Assembly (NCBI GenBank): GCA_900175165.2
Contig: FWWN02000189.1
Coordinates: 1 to 64,000 of the forward strand
Source of the DNA: Rhizomucor pusillus
Lineage: Eukaryota > Mucoromycota > Mucoromycetes > Mucorales > Lichtheimiaceae
Reading direction: 5' to 3'
Length of the DNA: 64,000 nucleotides
This document shows, piece by piece, positions 11,519-23,795 of the stretch; position 1 is the first letter of the stretch, and each line of letters begins with the position of its first letter. The notes beneath the pieces were generated by a model. That model worked only from the letters and a program-made list of their open reading frames with translations, was not told the DNA's origin and made no database searches. Made by a program: the position numbers and the translations under genes.

Positions 11519-13455
11519 CGAATTGTTTGCTGATTACGCACTATCATCAAAATTACTATTTGCTCTATGTAATTCGTAATATAATGAATAAGACCTTTCT
11601 ACAATTAATGGGTACTATTTGGAGGTGTCCATTGTGGACAAAGTGTCCATTAATGGACGCATTTTTCTGCCCAATAAAAACCTCTAATACTGTCTCAAAG
11701 CCAATGAGCAGCTTCCTAGGCATCTGAAAGATTAATGTGGTTCAAGTGGAAGGGGCACGCGTCGAATCTTCCTTCCACAATCCACCTGCAAAGTTTGCAA
11801 ACCACTGCTTCCTCGATCCATTTTTCGAAACACCTCTCGTTTCTGCTTATCTCGCCGTAAACGCTCGTGTCTCTGTCGCGCCTCGCTTTTTGCGGTCTAC
11901 ACTGGTCTACGAGACCTTGAGAACCACCGTTGCCCTGGACGGACCTGGCATTAGACTCTTTGGCACGATCACCAAACCAACATTCAGTGGTACCAGGGAG
12001 CATGGACTGTCACACTTGATCAATTGCATGATCAACCGGTGTCCTTGCGGCAGACCAACCTTCGCTTTGAGGGACAGCGTCCAGCAACACGTCGCCCTGC
12101 GCAACAGCCGATCGTTGCCCCAGGATCTGTCTAGAAGGAGGATCCCGATTACATGGAAGATGCGGTGGAGGTCTCTCGGGAAATGGACCGACCCGAAGAC
12201 CAAGAAGAAGAAATGGACCTCTGCTAGCAGGAGGGTGGAGAGACTATCGACAAACGTGTCGCTAACCCTGCCGGGGCCTTCACAGGAAGTGCTACGCAGC
12301 ACCTTCCAGCGAAGGAGTATGCATCCCCTGCGCAGTACTTCTTGAGATTTCTCCCCGAGGTGCACAGCCCGAAAAGGTGACATCGATGTTGCGGGGCGAG
12401 CGACACGTTTACATAAATCGGTGTCGGTTACTAGTTCCCTCACCTGCGGTGGTGGACAGTGATGATTTAGCAACCAAACGTTTGAACCCCATGGAAAAAA
12501 GTACTTTGTACGAAGGCTAATATGGCAGTTGATAATCCATTAATTACCAATGTCTTTAAAGCTTTTGATGGTTGCTACATGCAGGTGGGTGGTCACTTCA
12601 ACTTCAGTGCATTTGCACAAAGACACAAAACATTAATTACAACAAGCAGCCGGGTGTATAACGACTAGTCAATTATATCAGGAAGTAATTGAACAAACAA
12701 AGGATGCCAAGTTTGATGCCACATTTGGAGGTATTTTTGAGGAGCAGAGAGAATATGTTGAGCGTTGTTGGACGCGGTAAGCTGTACAAAAACGACAGTT
12801 TTCTAGACTTAAAATTGATATTTACTTCATAGAAAGCTGAAGAGATACTGAAAGAGGCGAAATTGACACCCGGAGAAACGGTTGATAAAAACAAGATAGA
12901 TTTTTTGAGCGATATGTTGATTTTCAAGTAAGTACTGAAAGTAGCGAAGTCAAGGCGTGCCTAATAATAGCTATGATGCCAGGATGAGATACATACATAA
13001 TAACGCTCAACCAGAAGACCTCTTCTGACACTCGGAAGTTATGTTGAATAGCACGTGCATCTTCCCAGCGCTCAGATCGTCAATGTATGCTGTGGACGGC
13101 AAATACAAGCTCAAGGTTTACCCTGGGGAAAAACGACTGCTAGCTATCCAAAATCCTCTCAGCCTTATGAATAGCTGAAATGTCGGAGTCACCGGCCATT
13201 CGGTATTTTATTTAGCCGTTAATTCCGTCTTGAAAACCAAAATACAGAAAAAACTGCAGTGTTTATTGTAAAGTAAACACTTTAGCTGCATTGTATTAAA
13301 ATATGGATGCTTTACGGCCGTAAATATTTATAGTCACCTATATTATGCTAGTAAAAACTAGCGTAAAGCAGAAGTTTCAAATATCAATAATTATTATAAA
13401 ACTCCGACAACCATACGAATGTGTAAAATGTTTCAGGAAATTGAATCGTGAAGAA
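11519..13455. other. Intergenic stretch with decayed coding segments
   Basis: Between XPC and tRNA-Ala no intact gene is seen. The decayed frame at 11736-12380 is listed separately. A second coding-like patch at about 12663-12930 (translations such as IFEEQREYVERCW and EAKLTPGETVDKNK, separated by a 56-nt GT-AG-like gap that does not keep phase) and about 12970-13180 suggests another eroded gene. The family was not recognised. Confidence 0.5.
11736..12380 (+). pseudogene. Decayed ORF with Cys-pair motif and acidic segment
   Basis: One plus-strand frame reads as protein-like sequence for about 215 codons but is broken by TAG at 11952, 12132 and 12225 before ending at TGA 12378-12380. It contains TCKVCKPLLPRSIF (a possible zinc-binding Cys pair), an Arg/Cys-rich run, DLENHRCPG, and then an acidic stretch (MDRPEDQEEEMDL). 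No start codon, intron structure or known domain was established. It may derive from a mobile element or a lost zinc-finger gene. Other frames here are also open, so the sense strand is an inference from composition. Confidence 0.4.
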
Positions 13456-13527
13456 GGGGACGTAGCTCAGGGGTAGAGCGCTCGCTTCGCATGCGAGAGG
13501 CCCGGGGTTCAATTCCCCGTGTCTCCA
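13456..13527 (+). tRNA. tRNA-Ala (anticodon CGC)
   Basis: A complete 72-nt cloverleaf without intron: acceptor GGGGACG pairing with TGTCTCC plus discriminator A; D-arm GCTC/GAGC with loop AGGGGTA; anticodon stem CTCGC/GCGAG with loop TTCGCAT (anticodon CGC, reading GCG Ala codons); variable loop AGGCC; T-arm CGGGG/CCCCG with loop TTCAATT. A T5 run at 13556-13560, 28 nt downstream, is a plausible RNA polymerase III terminator. CCA is not encoded, as usual in eukaryotes. Confidence 0.96.
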
Positions 13528-13555
13528 CTCTCACGGAACTCTACGAAGTGGGATC

Positions 13556-13560
13556 TTTTT
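13556..13560 (+). terminator. Pol III T-run terminator of tRNA-Ala
   Basis: TTTTT is the first run of at least four T downstream of the tRNA gene. Confidence 0.55.
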
Positions 13561-14155
13561 GCACAAATTTTAGACATCTTTTTTTTTGGTGTCGTAACGC
13601 TTCTTCACACAGGAAAGGGAACTACAAAGAAATGAGGTAGTTAAATGTCGTTTATTCTATGCATTTTGGAAGGTATTTATACCTTTTACAACGACTAAAA
13701 TCATATAATGGATATTACATACAAAATGGAAAGGCCTGAAAAGTCTAACTACTTGTGAGAGGGAAATGATTGTCAAAATGGAAAATGCAAAAAGTAGCGG
13801 CAGCGAGGTCTAAAAAGGTAATGGCTAGGTCCATGCATGACATTGTCAGGCCGGTCATCACTTTTTCCATGTATTAATTGCATCGATTTTCGATATTACT
13901 GTTGCTTTATAGTTGGTATATCTATATTTTGCTTTACATTACTCCTCTTAAACCGAACAGAAAAGTGTGAATAAGAATCCGTATGAAGCATTAGCTAGAT
14001 AACGATGTTCATCCGATCAACAAATGCATTGACTCACAGGTACACAAAGATGTGTTACAGATATCGTGCTTTTGAAATATTTACCTCACGGATACAGAGG
14101 AATGATATTTTATTTATATACACTCATGGCAAATAATATGTCGATGGCAAAGCAG
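13561..14155. other. AT-rich spacer, nothing recognised
   Basis: About 600 bp between the tRNA terminator and the EME1 stop codon. No open frame of note, RNA fold or repeat was recognised. Confidence 0.6.
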
Positions 14156-16423
14156 TTACGATAAGACTTGATTTGGGTCATCGGATGAAAAGACTGTGTA
14201 TATTCTTTTTGACATTACTCGGTTGATGGTGCGGTCTCTGCTTGATACAACGCTGCGTTCCACCTAGCAGTACCACCTGTTTAGAGGTGCTTCTATCTTC
14301 AAATAACAACATCCTGTACCTGGAGATTTGCAAGGGTATTCTCAGGATCAGATGATCTTTCGTAAGTTTGATGGAGGGATTGGACGGTAGGATACGCTCG
14401 CAAAACTGCTTTTGCAACGGATGATGTGCATAGATGAATTTCCTGTAACATTTTCATCCACGCATCTGATGGATCTGTTGCAGTGTAAGCGGACGAATGG
14501 TAATGCTTATTCATGATTTGTAACCGCCTGCCAGCACATTAATTTTTCTTTAGTTTCAAAAAACCAATTCGAATGGATACTACATCGTGCACTTACTTTT
14601 GAAGTGACCCTGCAAGGTCAGCTGTCATGCTTAGTATCCATTCCACAGAATCATTAGCATCGGTAGTCGGTACAAGCATGACATCTCGTATCATTTGCAA
14701 ATATGTTAAAGTTTCCTCAATAACATGCTTTTCAGGACCAGTCTCCACAGCAGCGGCGAGTTTATCGGTTTTGCCTCGTCGCTTCGATCGACTGCTAGAA
14801 GCTTGCTCTGTTGCCGAAGATTGACCAATGTTCTGAAGCACTGCCTTTTCAAATTGTCGCTGTTGAAGAAGCTGTTTCCGTTTGTAGTAAGTATCGAGGC
14901 CTTCCACCATGAGCATGATCTGCTTGTCGCCACCGCCTGCAGTAGCATTTTTGATTTCATCGATCTTTGCATCCAGACGATTGGATTGTATGAGCTCGCA
15001 TAATTCGTCAGCTTCCATAAATATGAGTACATGTCTTTCGTCTTTAATGCGTGGCTGGTTATCCTCGTAGGGCACGAAACGTGCCTCTTCCTGATTCCAT
15101 TCCGCCCAGTGTTTCCGCCGCCATGCAACTGTATATGGACGGTTACGAGTAACAACGTTGAATGTAGCTTCTTTTGATTCCACAATGCTTTGAAGCATTT
15201 CCCCTCGTGCAGAGCTTGCGAATTCGCGGTGAACATCCAGGATCATATCTTTCAAATCAGAACGATCGGTGCGTAACTTGTTTGCTTGTTCAATTAGCTT
15301 TTTGCGTTGCTTTTCGGCCTCCTTTGCTGCCTAGAGAAGATATATCATGAGGATATCTCGAATCTGATTCTAAGGATTTATTCCAAACCTTTTCCTCTTG
15401 CTTTTTCCTCCTCTTTTCCTCTTGCTCGCGTTTTTTTTCTTCAGCTTTCCTCTGTCGTGCAGCTTGTTTTTCCTTTCTAAGTCTCTCCTTCTTGTCCTTT
15501 TCAAGAGAACTAAGTTTCATGCTGACATTGGTTTCTCGGCCATACATACCTTTGGGGTATGTGCAACGCTCTGAGACGCATCTTCACTTTCTTCCTCTTG
15601 ATCATCACTCGATTCCCATTGTTGCAAATACTCCACAGGGAGTGATGACGAGGTGGGTCGATATCGTGAGAACAATATATCATCGTCATCTCGTCGTTTC
15701 CTCTTTTGCCGCGATGTTCTGATAGCTTTCTTTGGACGCTTGCCAACTGTATCATCATCTTCATCATCTTCAAGCAAATTAACGATGTCGTTGTCGCGAC
15801 TAGGTAACGGCTGGCTGTTGAAAGGCATGTTGTCGGTATTCTTCCTGGCTGAAGCTATCCTATCCATCAGTTCGTCGAGCGAAGGCAGGGAATCATTGTC
15901 TGACTCGGTATGACTGCTGTCTACAGCTTGCGATCTTCTGCTGCTGATTGCATTTGGATTTTCTATCATACATGGATCAGGAGAGGACATTAAACCACTG
16001 GGTTCTGGAGAAGATGATAAAAGGGATATACTAGTAGTAACATGAATCGAGTGTAAGAGCAATGAAACTACGTAACATTTTCCAAATGACTTACGGCGCA
16101 GCAGAAGTAGATGTGTTTTGCGATAACTCTTGCGCAGTTGCTGCTGGAGACCTCGTTTCCGCAGCCTCGTCGTCCGAGTCCAATATTACGTGTACTTGCA
16201 AAGACGGATCGCGAGACGTGCCTTCTAAGAACTATATATACTATCAGCGATCGCGTATTGTGTTTGCTAACACTGATCTACGTACAGTTCCGTCAAAGAT
16301 TCTGTTAACTGTTGCTTCTATACTCTGCGTTTTCTCCAGATCGGCACAGACATCCGACATTCGCCGTGGCCCACACAGCTCAATGACTTGGCGTGCCATT
16401 TCCTGGAGGGACGCTTCTGCCAT
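14156..16423 (-). CDS. Crossover junction endonuclease subunit EME1/MMS4-like
   Basis: Seven exons on the minus strand (16423-16286, 16231-16095, 16030-15550, 15496-15389, 15330-14597, 14527-14320, 14263-14156) give 637 residues. The N-terminus has a CUE-like stretch (SIEATVNRIFDGTFLEG). A Ser/Asp/Glu-rich disordered region follows (SPEPSG, DDEDDDT), then a Lys/Glu/Arg coiled coil. The ERCC4-like nuclease fold runs through exon 5 (MILDVHREFASS, then ATFNVVTRNRPYTVAWRR). The C-terminal HhH region has KRLQIMNKHYHSSAYTATDP and ends with MSKRIYTVFSSDDPNQ. EME1 is the non-catalytic partner of Mus81, which cuts branched recombination intermediates. Acceptors of exons 2, 4 and 7 were chosen because only these keep the frame and give family-like sequence. 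It is divergent from the glutaredoxin-like gene. Confidence 0.88.
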
Positions 16424-16871
16424 GGTTACTGCAAAGCGAGAAAGAGCCGTCCATCCCGCATAAACTCATCTTGTGCCACTCAATAGCTGCAGGTGAATTT
16501 CCAGAATGGATTACTATTTTTTGAAGGATCTCTTTGCATTACCTTGTATATATGAGACTTTAGAGTATCTACGACATTTCGGATGTATACATGCGTGCAT
16601 TGATTCACTTAGAAGGATGTACAAAATCAAGAAATTAAGTGGATGTAGCTCATTGAACGCAATCCTTTTTTGCTTCTTGACTAGTGAAGATGGCTTTAAA
16701 TACGATATGCCTCGTAGTAAGCGAATAATCACGGTAGTTAGGTATTGATATTTTGATGTATGTTAGCATCTGTTGACTGAGGCGACGCTGTGCCCTGAAT
16801 TTCATTTTGATAAGTCACATGCCGCGACAAGTGTACGCTTCCACCCTCCTTCCAGCTGCATACCGCGCATC

Positions 16872-17229
16872 ATGGCGACACGAAGAATCACCTTGACTCT
16901 CTTTTCCTCGAGCACCTGCTCTCTTTGCACGACCGCAAAAGAAGCAATCACCAGAGTACAAAAACAAGTAAGCTAGGCAGCAAAGCGATTCACAATGTAT
17001 TCTTTGCCGACGATGCCCCTCCGCAAACCGACAGCACCCGTTCCAACTATCTGTTCTGGATATCCACAAGGATGATGAGTGCCCGAAAGAGTTTGCAGAG
17101 AAATACATGTTCGACATCCCTGTGGTACATTTGAACGACAAGTTTCTCACGCAGCATCGCGTCCCCGAAGATAAACTCCTGGCTGCTCTCAAGAAGTATG
17201 AGGTGACGGGTGAGGTCGAAAGGTTCTAG
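16872..17229 (+). CDS. Glutaredoxin-like protein (DUF836 / YDR286C type)
   Basis: Two exons (16872-16967, 17035-17229) encode 96 residues with a thioredoxin fold of the DUF836 type. The first strand and active site are ITLTLFSSSTCSLCTTAKEA, whose CSLC is a CxxC redox motif. Later segments are LSVLDIHKDDEC, the cis-Pro strand DIPVVHLN, and a closing helix LLAALKKYE. Length matches small mitochondrial or cytosolic fungal members. The substrate is unknown. The start at 16872 is the first Met before the fold. The 448-bp gap to EME1 is a shared divergent promoter region with no other gene seen. Confidence 0.8.
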
Positions 17230-18814
17230 ATATTTTCATCGTATATATCCTTATTTTTGAAACATCGGTTTATTTCATTTCTTTGTTGTTTGTATGATGG
17301 TCCCTTTATTATTCTGAGCATTTGAACGGGTCCTAAACCGATGATCTTGATATATAACGACAATGTATGCACTACTCACGCTGATGTCGAATGGATATGT
17401 GTCAAGTCCATAGTACACTGCTTTCATGGGAGCAAAGACAATGAGGAACTAGATATTGCTTAAAAGACGAGCACGCGCAATCCAGATCTGCTTAGTAGCT
17501 AATCTTTGCCAATCTTCGGTCTGCAGCTCAATTTTAGGATATGGCCCAAGCGAACCAGTCAGCGAAAGTTACTCTCAACTGTTATTAAACAATGATTTGA
17601 ACGATGGTTCCGAGGAGGCTTGCATCGCGTCGGCAACCGATTATCAAGTATGCTGACTTTCGCTACATTTGGTAGAAAATGTAGACTGACAAAGCGCGTT
17701 GACATGATCAACATATTTTGACTCCCAAATGTACAGAAAAACATTCATTGCTTCAACTCAAGATTCAAAGTACACTACTTCCAATGACGGTGGTTTCCAG
17801 CACGTTGAATTAGGAGAGTCTGTAGCTGCCAGAAATCTGACTTGAGTGAGAGCAAACAGCATTGACCGTTGGAGCTTGACAACAGTAGTAGAGCAATAAT
17901 AGCACGTTCGAGGTGCGGCTAGTCCATATGTGATACAGCGTCTTCAGCAATAATAGCTCGTGTACGACATAATAAGAGTAAACGGCACCAACGAGTTCAA
18001 AGGCCGTGTAACTTCCAAGGCTGGCACCACGCGGCAAGACACAACCCAACAGTTCTCTCTTCGGCTTATGCTGGAGCAGCTTTCCCAACCCTCACGACAT
18101 CTCGATAACAAGAAGAAAAAAAGATAGACAATGTCCTCTTTCTTCCCTTCCGAGTTGCTACGCCGCCGCGCTCGGAGCTGCCGCGGAAAGTCGGCCAGTG
18201 CGAAAAAGGCCGGCAGGCAGCTCGTGCTCTCACAAAGCTGACAACAAGCGTGGTGGTCGTTGCGAGATGGATTTCAGTGCATAAAGATGAAGCAAGCATG
18301 GACGGCTTTCGGTGCAGTTTCAAAAAGTTCGATACTCAGCTTACCCAGTAACTCGTGCCACCCTTTTCCTGTACATTCCCATTCGTCCGAACGACAAGTC
18401 TGTGTTTGATCCAAAGTTGCCCGTTGATTGTCGGATAAAAACATGACTACTAGTATAGTTTATCTCGCTGGTCAAACTTGAAGAGTTAAGGGGGATATAT
18501 ACACGCTTGTCAAAAACAGATATCATTGGGGGCAGGTCAGATATATAGTGTAGGTGGTCTGAACGTTGAAAAGGGAGGAGTGATAGCAGGCTTTGCAGGA
18601 AGGAAAAATTGTAGTAAAACTATGTAAGTTTAGAAAAGATAAAAAGAGAAGTAAAAAAACTCGTGCTTGTCTGTCCCAAAATGTGTGTGCGAGCTGGCTG
18701 GCGGGCTGTCCGTATGTATATTTTTTCGTAACTATTGCATTGTCGATTCTGGGTTGGTTTGGTTTGTGTTTTCAAGTCGCACGCGACCGAGAATTTTAAC
18801 ACTGGTGTGGTTGA
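17230..18814. other. Intergenic stretch, nothing recognised
   Basis: About 1.6 kb between the glutaredoxin-like gene and the 3' end of the G-gamma gene. Short open frames do not resemble known proteins. TATATA-like words at about 18493 and 18541 have no convincing gene after them. Part may be the 3' UTR of the G-gamma gene. Confidence 0.5.
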
Positions 18815-19143
18815 TTACATGACTGAGCAGCAGCCGCTGCCAGAGGAAGGTGCAAACGGGTCGTCTTTCTTATCGATAGGACCCCACACAGTAGGTAGCA
18901 TGGGGTCTCTGGTGTTTTTACAAAAGTCGATCAACCTGTATGGTAATGATCGGCAATAAGTGCGTGCGTTCTTTCGACTATTGCCCACTCTTTTTCTTAC
19001 CGGGTGGATGCTTCAGAAACCGTCGTTCGAGGGATATCCAAAAGTTCTCGCAACCGCTGGTTATACTCGAGAAGACGGTTCAGCTTGGCTTCAGAAAGGT
19101 TTTGAGTTCGTCGGGCGTTCATAGGTGTGTATCCGTTCAACAT
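18815..19143 (-). CDS. Heterotrimeric G protein gamma subunit
   Basis: Two exons (19143-19001, 18935-18815, minus strand) encode 87 residues. The N-terminal helix NLSEAKLNRLLEYNQRLREL matches the coiled-coil helix that pairs with G-beta. The C-terminal part has LIDFCKNTRDPMLP, and the protein ends in CCSVM: Cys-Ser-Val-Met is a CAAX box for farnesylation, and the preceding Cys is a likely palmitoylation site, as in fungal Ste18-type subunits. The intron is phase 2 with GT-AG ends. Start is at MLNGYTPMNARR; a second Met seven residues later is an alternative. It acts at the plasma membrane in pheromone or nutrient signalling. It is divergent from LYS4, with 299 bp between the ATGs. Confidence 0.9.
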
Positions 19144-19442
19144 GGTTCCAGCCAGTTTTGGAGTGAGGGGGAAAGCGAAAGAAAAGAGTTCAACTCGCAT
19201 TCTCGAAATCCGAAATCCCAGCTTCTTTACGCACGCCCATGGATTCAAACTCCGTGAAGCATCCAAACCCAATTTTACCACTTGAACTGTGCATTTCTCC
19301 CCCGTTCGACGACAACGACTTCAATCTCAGCAGAGATAATCTAAATTGTTGCCCTGACAGGCCTGTCGTCAGCATAAGACCTGCTGATTTGCTTTGTGTT
19401 TCTTTTTCCACCTTTCTCTCCCCCACTCTCACCACACCGACG

Positions 19443-21765
19443 ATGCTTCTCACGATCTCTCGGACGAATATACTTCGCTCCATTCACACCACCAGCCGAT
19501 TTGCTCCTCTGAGACGCTCTTTTGCTTCTGCAACCGATGCTACGGATACACAAAACTTGATCGAGAAGATCGTTCAAAAGTACGCCGTCGATCTTCCGGA
19601 GGGCTACAAGGTCAAGAGTGGTGATTACATTACCATCCGGCCGCACCATGTCCTGACCCATGATAACACCGGTGCTGTCATTCCAAAGCAAGTACAAATA
19701 GAGAGAGATATAATGAAATTGTACCTTTTTGCTTATGCCTTGGTGTTTCAGATTCAAATCCATCGGCGCCACTCGCATCTTTGACCCCAAGCAACCCGTG
19801 TATGCACTTGACCACGATGTCCAAAACAAGTCAGAAAAGAACTTGAAAAAATACAGCAACATTGAAAAGTTTGCAAAGGAGCACGGTGTTGATTTCTACC
19901 CTGCAGGACGGGGTATCGGCCATCAAGTCATGATCGAGGAAGGTTATGCTTTCCCTTACACGCTTACCGTTGCATCCGATTCACACTCCAACATGTACGG
20001 TGGCATCGGTGCACTCGGAACGCCCATTGTTCGCACCGACGCTGCTGCTATCTGGGCCACTGGACGCACGTGGTGGCAGATCCCACCCGTTGTCAAGGTC
20101 GAATTACAGGGCAAGCTTCCCGCCGGAGTTACTGGAAAGGATGTCATTATCAGCCTGTGCAGTCTCTTCAACAAGGATCAAGTCTTGAATACAGCTATTG
20201 AATTCCACGGCAAAGAGGCTATCGATGCCTTGTCCGTAGAAGATCGCCTTGCTATTGCTAACATGACCACCGAGTGGGGTGCATTGGCCGGTGTATTCCC
20301 TGTCGACGATCTTACAATTGAGTATCTGCGCAAACGCATGCGACGCATTGAACTCACTCACTTTGAGAACAAGAACTTGCCGCCTACACCTCCTGGCCAA
20401 AAATTCGTCCATCCTCGCATTAACGAGGAAACCATCCAGGCTCTTGTTGATAACCCAATCACTGCTTCGCCAAATGCAACGTACGCAAAGAAACTTACTT
20501 TGGATCTTTCAACCCTCTCTCCTCACGTCTCTGGACCCAACTCTGTCAAGGTCGCGACACCGCTCGCCGAATTGGAGTCACAGAACATTGCTATTAACAA
20601 GGCTTACCTCGTTTCGTGTGTCAACTCGCGTGCAAGTGACTTACGACAGGCTGCGGCTGTTGTCAAGGGAAAAAAGGTCAAGGAAGGCGTCGAGTTTTAC
20701 GTTGCTGCTGCCAGCTCCGAAGTTCAAAAGGAGGTGGAAGAGTCCGGTGATTGGCAGGCACTCTTGGACGCTGGCGCCAAGGTTTTGCCTGCGGGTTGTG
20801 GACCGTGCGTCGGTAAGGGGGATCTGCATATGCGCATCGAGTAAAAGGAAATCAAAAGAATGTATTCTCATCGGTTTATTCTCAACAACAGGTTTGGGAA
20901 CCGGTCTATTGAAGGACGGTGAAGTCGGTATTTCAGCTACCAACCGTAACTTTAAGGGTCGTATGGGCTCTCCATCCGCTCTTGCCTATCTCGCGTCACC
21001 AGGTAAATGTGAATCCAAAGTATTGATAATGAGTTGCTAAACCTTGTTCAAAAATCAGAGGTCGTCGCTGCATCCGCCGTTGCGGGCAAGATCGCATCAC
21101 CAAGCTCGGTGTCCGGCTCTGCATCCGAAGCAACACCCATAACCCCCAAATTCACCATCGAAACTACCACTCCTGCCGCCTCCGAAACGAAATCCGCTGA
21201 TGCCACCGTTTTGCCCAACTTCCCCGCTGTGATCAAGGGCGAGATCCTGTTCTGCCACGCCGACAACCTAAACACCGATGGTATCTATCCTGGTAAATAC
21301 ACTTACAACGATGAAATGACCCCGGAGGATATGCGCAAGGTTGTCATGGAGAACTATGATCCTGAATTTGTCAACATTGTCAAGGAAGGCGATATCCTCG
21401 TTGGCGGCTTCAACTTTGGCACTGGTTCCTCGCGCGAGCAGGCTGCCACTGCCATCAAATCCCGCTCTATCCCCATCATGATTGCCGGTTCTTACTCTGA
21501 TATCTTCAAGCGCAACTCGATCAACAATGCACTTTTGCTGATCGAATCGCCGGAATTGGTCAACGAGCTCAAGTCTGAGGTTGGCGTTGACTCGTTGACA
21601 AAGCGTACTAGCTGGCAGGTCGCTATCCACGTCGCTGAAGGACGCCTTGAAGTTAAGAAGAGCGACGGCACCGAAAAAACATACAAAGTAGGCGCACTTG
21701 GTACCAGCGTCCAAGAAATCTGGTTGGCCAACGGTCTTGAAGGATGGGTCAAGGAAAGATTATAG
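19443..21765 (+). CDS. LYS4: Homoaconitase, mitochondrial
   Basis: Four exons (19443-19687, 19752-20812, 20892-21002, 21059-21765) give 707 residues. The Arg/Ser/Thr-rich N-terminus ([20 protein letters not shown]) is a mitochondrial presequence. The catalytic region has [30 protein letters not shown] and [10 protein letters not shown], and the Fe-S ligands lie in LVSCVNSR and GCGPCVG. The swivel domain after a Thr/Ala-rich linker has [12 protein letters not shown]. The enzyme acts in the alpha-aminoadipate lysine pathway, interconverting homocitrate or homoaconitate and homoisocitrate. Intron 1 (19688-19751) must be GC-AG, with donor GCAAGT: the only GT nearby gives the wrong phase, whereas GC restores the conserved IPKFKS junction. 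It is convergent with the MFS gene. Confidence 0.95.
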
Positions 21766-21939
21766 GTGTAAAATATATACGTCTTAGAAGAACAAGTGAA
21801 CGTAAAAAGTTTTCGCATACACAAGATAATAATTTACACTGTTACTAGCTATACAGAAAAAATTGCACATGTACTTAACAAAAGTATCCGCGTCGCTGCT
21901 ACTACAAAATATAAAATATACAACAACAATCACGCACAT

Positions 21940-23795
21940 CTAGATCTTTGCAAATAAACTCTTTGTCATTTTGATCTTGAGCGCTGCGAGAATCAAACCG
22001 CCCAGCAAGTACGTGACGCCGGCGAACACCTTGTAAACGAGGTACGGCTCTGCATTGAGGCTGGTCTCGACTGCGCTGGCGATGTTTGGTCCTAGAACAG
22101 ACACCATGTTGGTGAGCAGGAGGACGGTGAGACCGGTTGGGAAACGTTTCATGCCAAGGATAGTCGCGGTAATCGGTGACACTGGAAATAGGACATATTG
22201 AGCAATTCCTATTTCAAATTTATAGAGATAAGGAGAATTATACTTACTAAGGGCAATGTAGGAACTGCAGAGGAACCCAAAGATTACTGCGTAGCCCATG
22301 ATGGAAACATACGTCCTGGCGTAGATCCAAATTGTCAGCGAGCTGATGCCGCACAATAACTTGAACAAGATATCAGCATTCAATCGACCGATACGATCAC
22401 CAACGTATCTATCAGGATGCTTTGTAAGGACTACCGTTACTTGTGTGACGAGGCACATTCGCTTACCCAATGATAATGCGACCGATGAAGTTGGCTGCTG
22501 ACAGCACAGCAATAATTGCAGAAGAGTCGGATGCAGACAAGCCAGAGTAAGTGATGTAGGCTGCAAAAAAGAAGATAGTAAAATAAGTAAATTACTGTAA
22601 TTACTAACCAGATGATCATCACCCAGACGTACCTGGCAAGAAGAAAAATGGAATGAAGAAACCCATGAATGCGATGCCGGAGCCAATGACCCACATAATA
22701 TAGTTTGTATCTTTGAGCACAGTAAAGTTGAATACTTCACGCAGCGGCAAAGGTTTCTTGCCCTTCTTGTGTCGCGGGAACTTTTCCTTGATAAGAATGC
22801 ATGCGATGACGTTTGTACCAAAGACAATGAAGCCCAACACTCGATAAGTCCTTTTTTTACACATTTCGAGTTAGTTATCCGAAGATAGCGTGGATGATTG
22901 TGTAGGCACACCCACCATTCAACATTCAAAGAAGAGTTGATACGAGTAATGACAAAAGGGAGCACCAAACCGCCTATAGCAGAACCGCTTGCAACAATAC
23001 CGAGTGCGAGAGCGCGATTTCGGTTGAACCATTGAGGAGGGACACCAAGTGCAGCCTTTCATGCAATTTTTTGATTGAGTTACACAACAGTTTGCAGTAA
23101 AGGATCAACAATTCTCCTATCATTTACTTACCACATACATAAACGATGCACCGATGCCGAACATGACTCCTTGTGATAGGTACAGCTGCCATATCTATGG
23201 TGATTACCTTAGTACGCATGTAATTTCATGTCTCTCGACGCAGTGTAAACCGACCGACCTCTTTTGTGAGACTTGCTAATTCAAGGCCGAGGGTGCTAAA
23301 GATAGTCGCAATGGCCAAGACGGGCTTGATACCATACCGTGCCGTGAGGATCTGAAAGACCGGGCCCATAAAGTGGATCAACAGTTCGATGATCGTGCCT
23401 GCAAAACTCAATTGCAGCTGCGCGTCCGGCACATCCTTGAATGTGTTACGTTCCAGATAGTCTTGCAAGATGCCCCAACTCGACGTGATACCGAAACCAG
23501 TAATCTGAGCAAGGAATGCACCAATGACTACAAACCATCCGTATCCACCCTCTTGCTGGTCGTCCTCCTCCGGCTCCTCCCACTGTGCCTCGTCCTTCTC
23601 TGTTGCGGGCGTCGCCGCTGCGGTCTCTATTTGCTCTTGCGGCTGCTCATCGTCTGCGCCGTGCAGTGTGATGCGGTATTCTTGATTCTCAGTGGCGGTT
23701 TTCTCGGATGCAATTGAGATTTGTTCATGGATATCTTGATGTTCATGCGGTATCGAGGAATGATATGCTGTGGCTGTAGTAGTTGCTGATGCCAT
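21940..23795 (-). CDS. MFS transporter, monocarboxylate-porter (MCT/MCH) type
   Basis: Seven exons (23795-23259, 23194-23132, 23055-22916, 22850-22633, 22560-22467, 22408-22248, 22181-21940, minus strand) give 484 residues. A hydrophilic acidic N-tail of about 90 residues precedes GGYGWFVVIGAFLAQITGFG, the TM1 signature of the MCT family ([D/E]GG[W/Y]GW). PPQWFNRNRALALGIVASGS matches the TM4-5 loop. Then come six TMs, a loop of basic residues (KEKFPRHKKGKKP), and a second half with NFIGRIIIGYVGDRIGRLNA. The family moves monocarboxylates, riboflavin or other small acids across membranes; the substrate here is unknown. All introns are GT-AG and 54-78 nt long. Confidence 0.88.
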
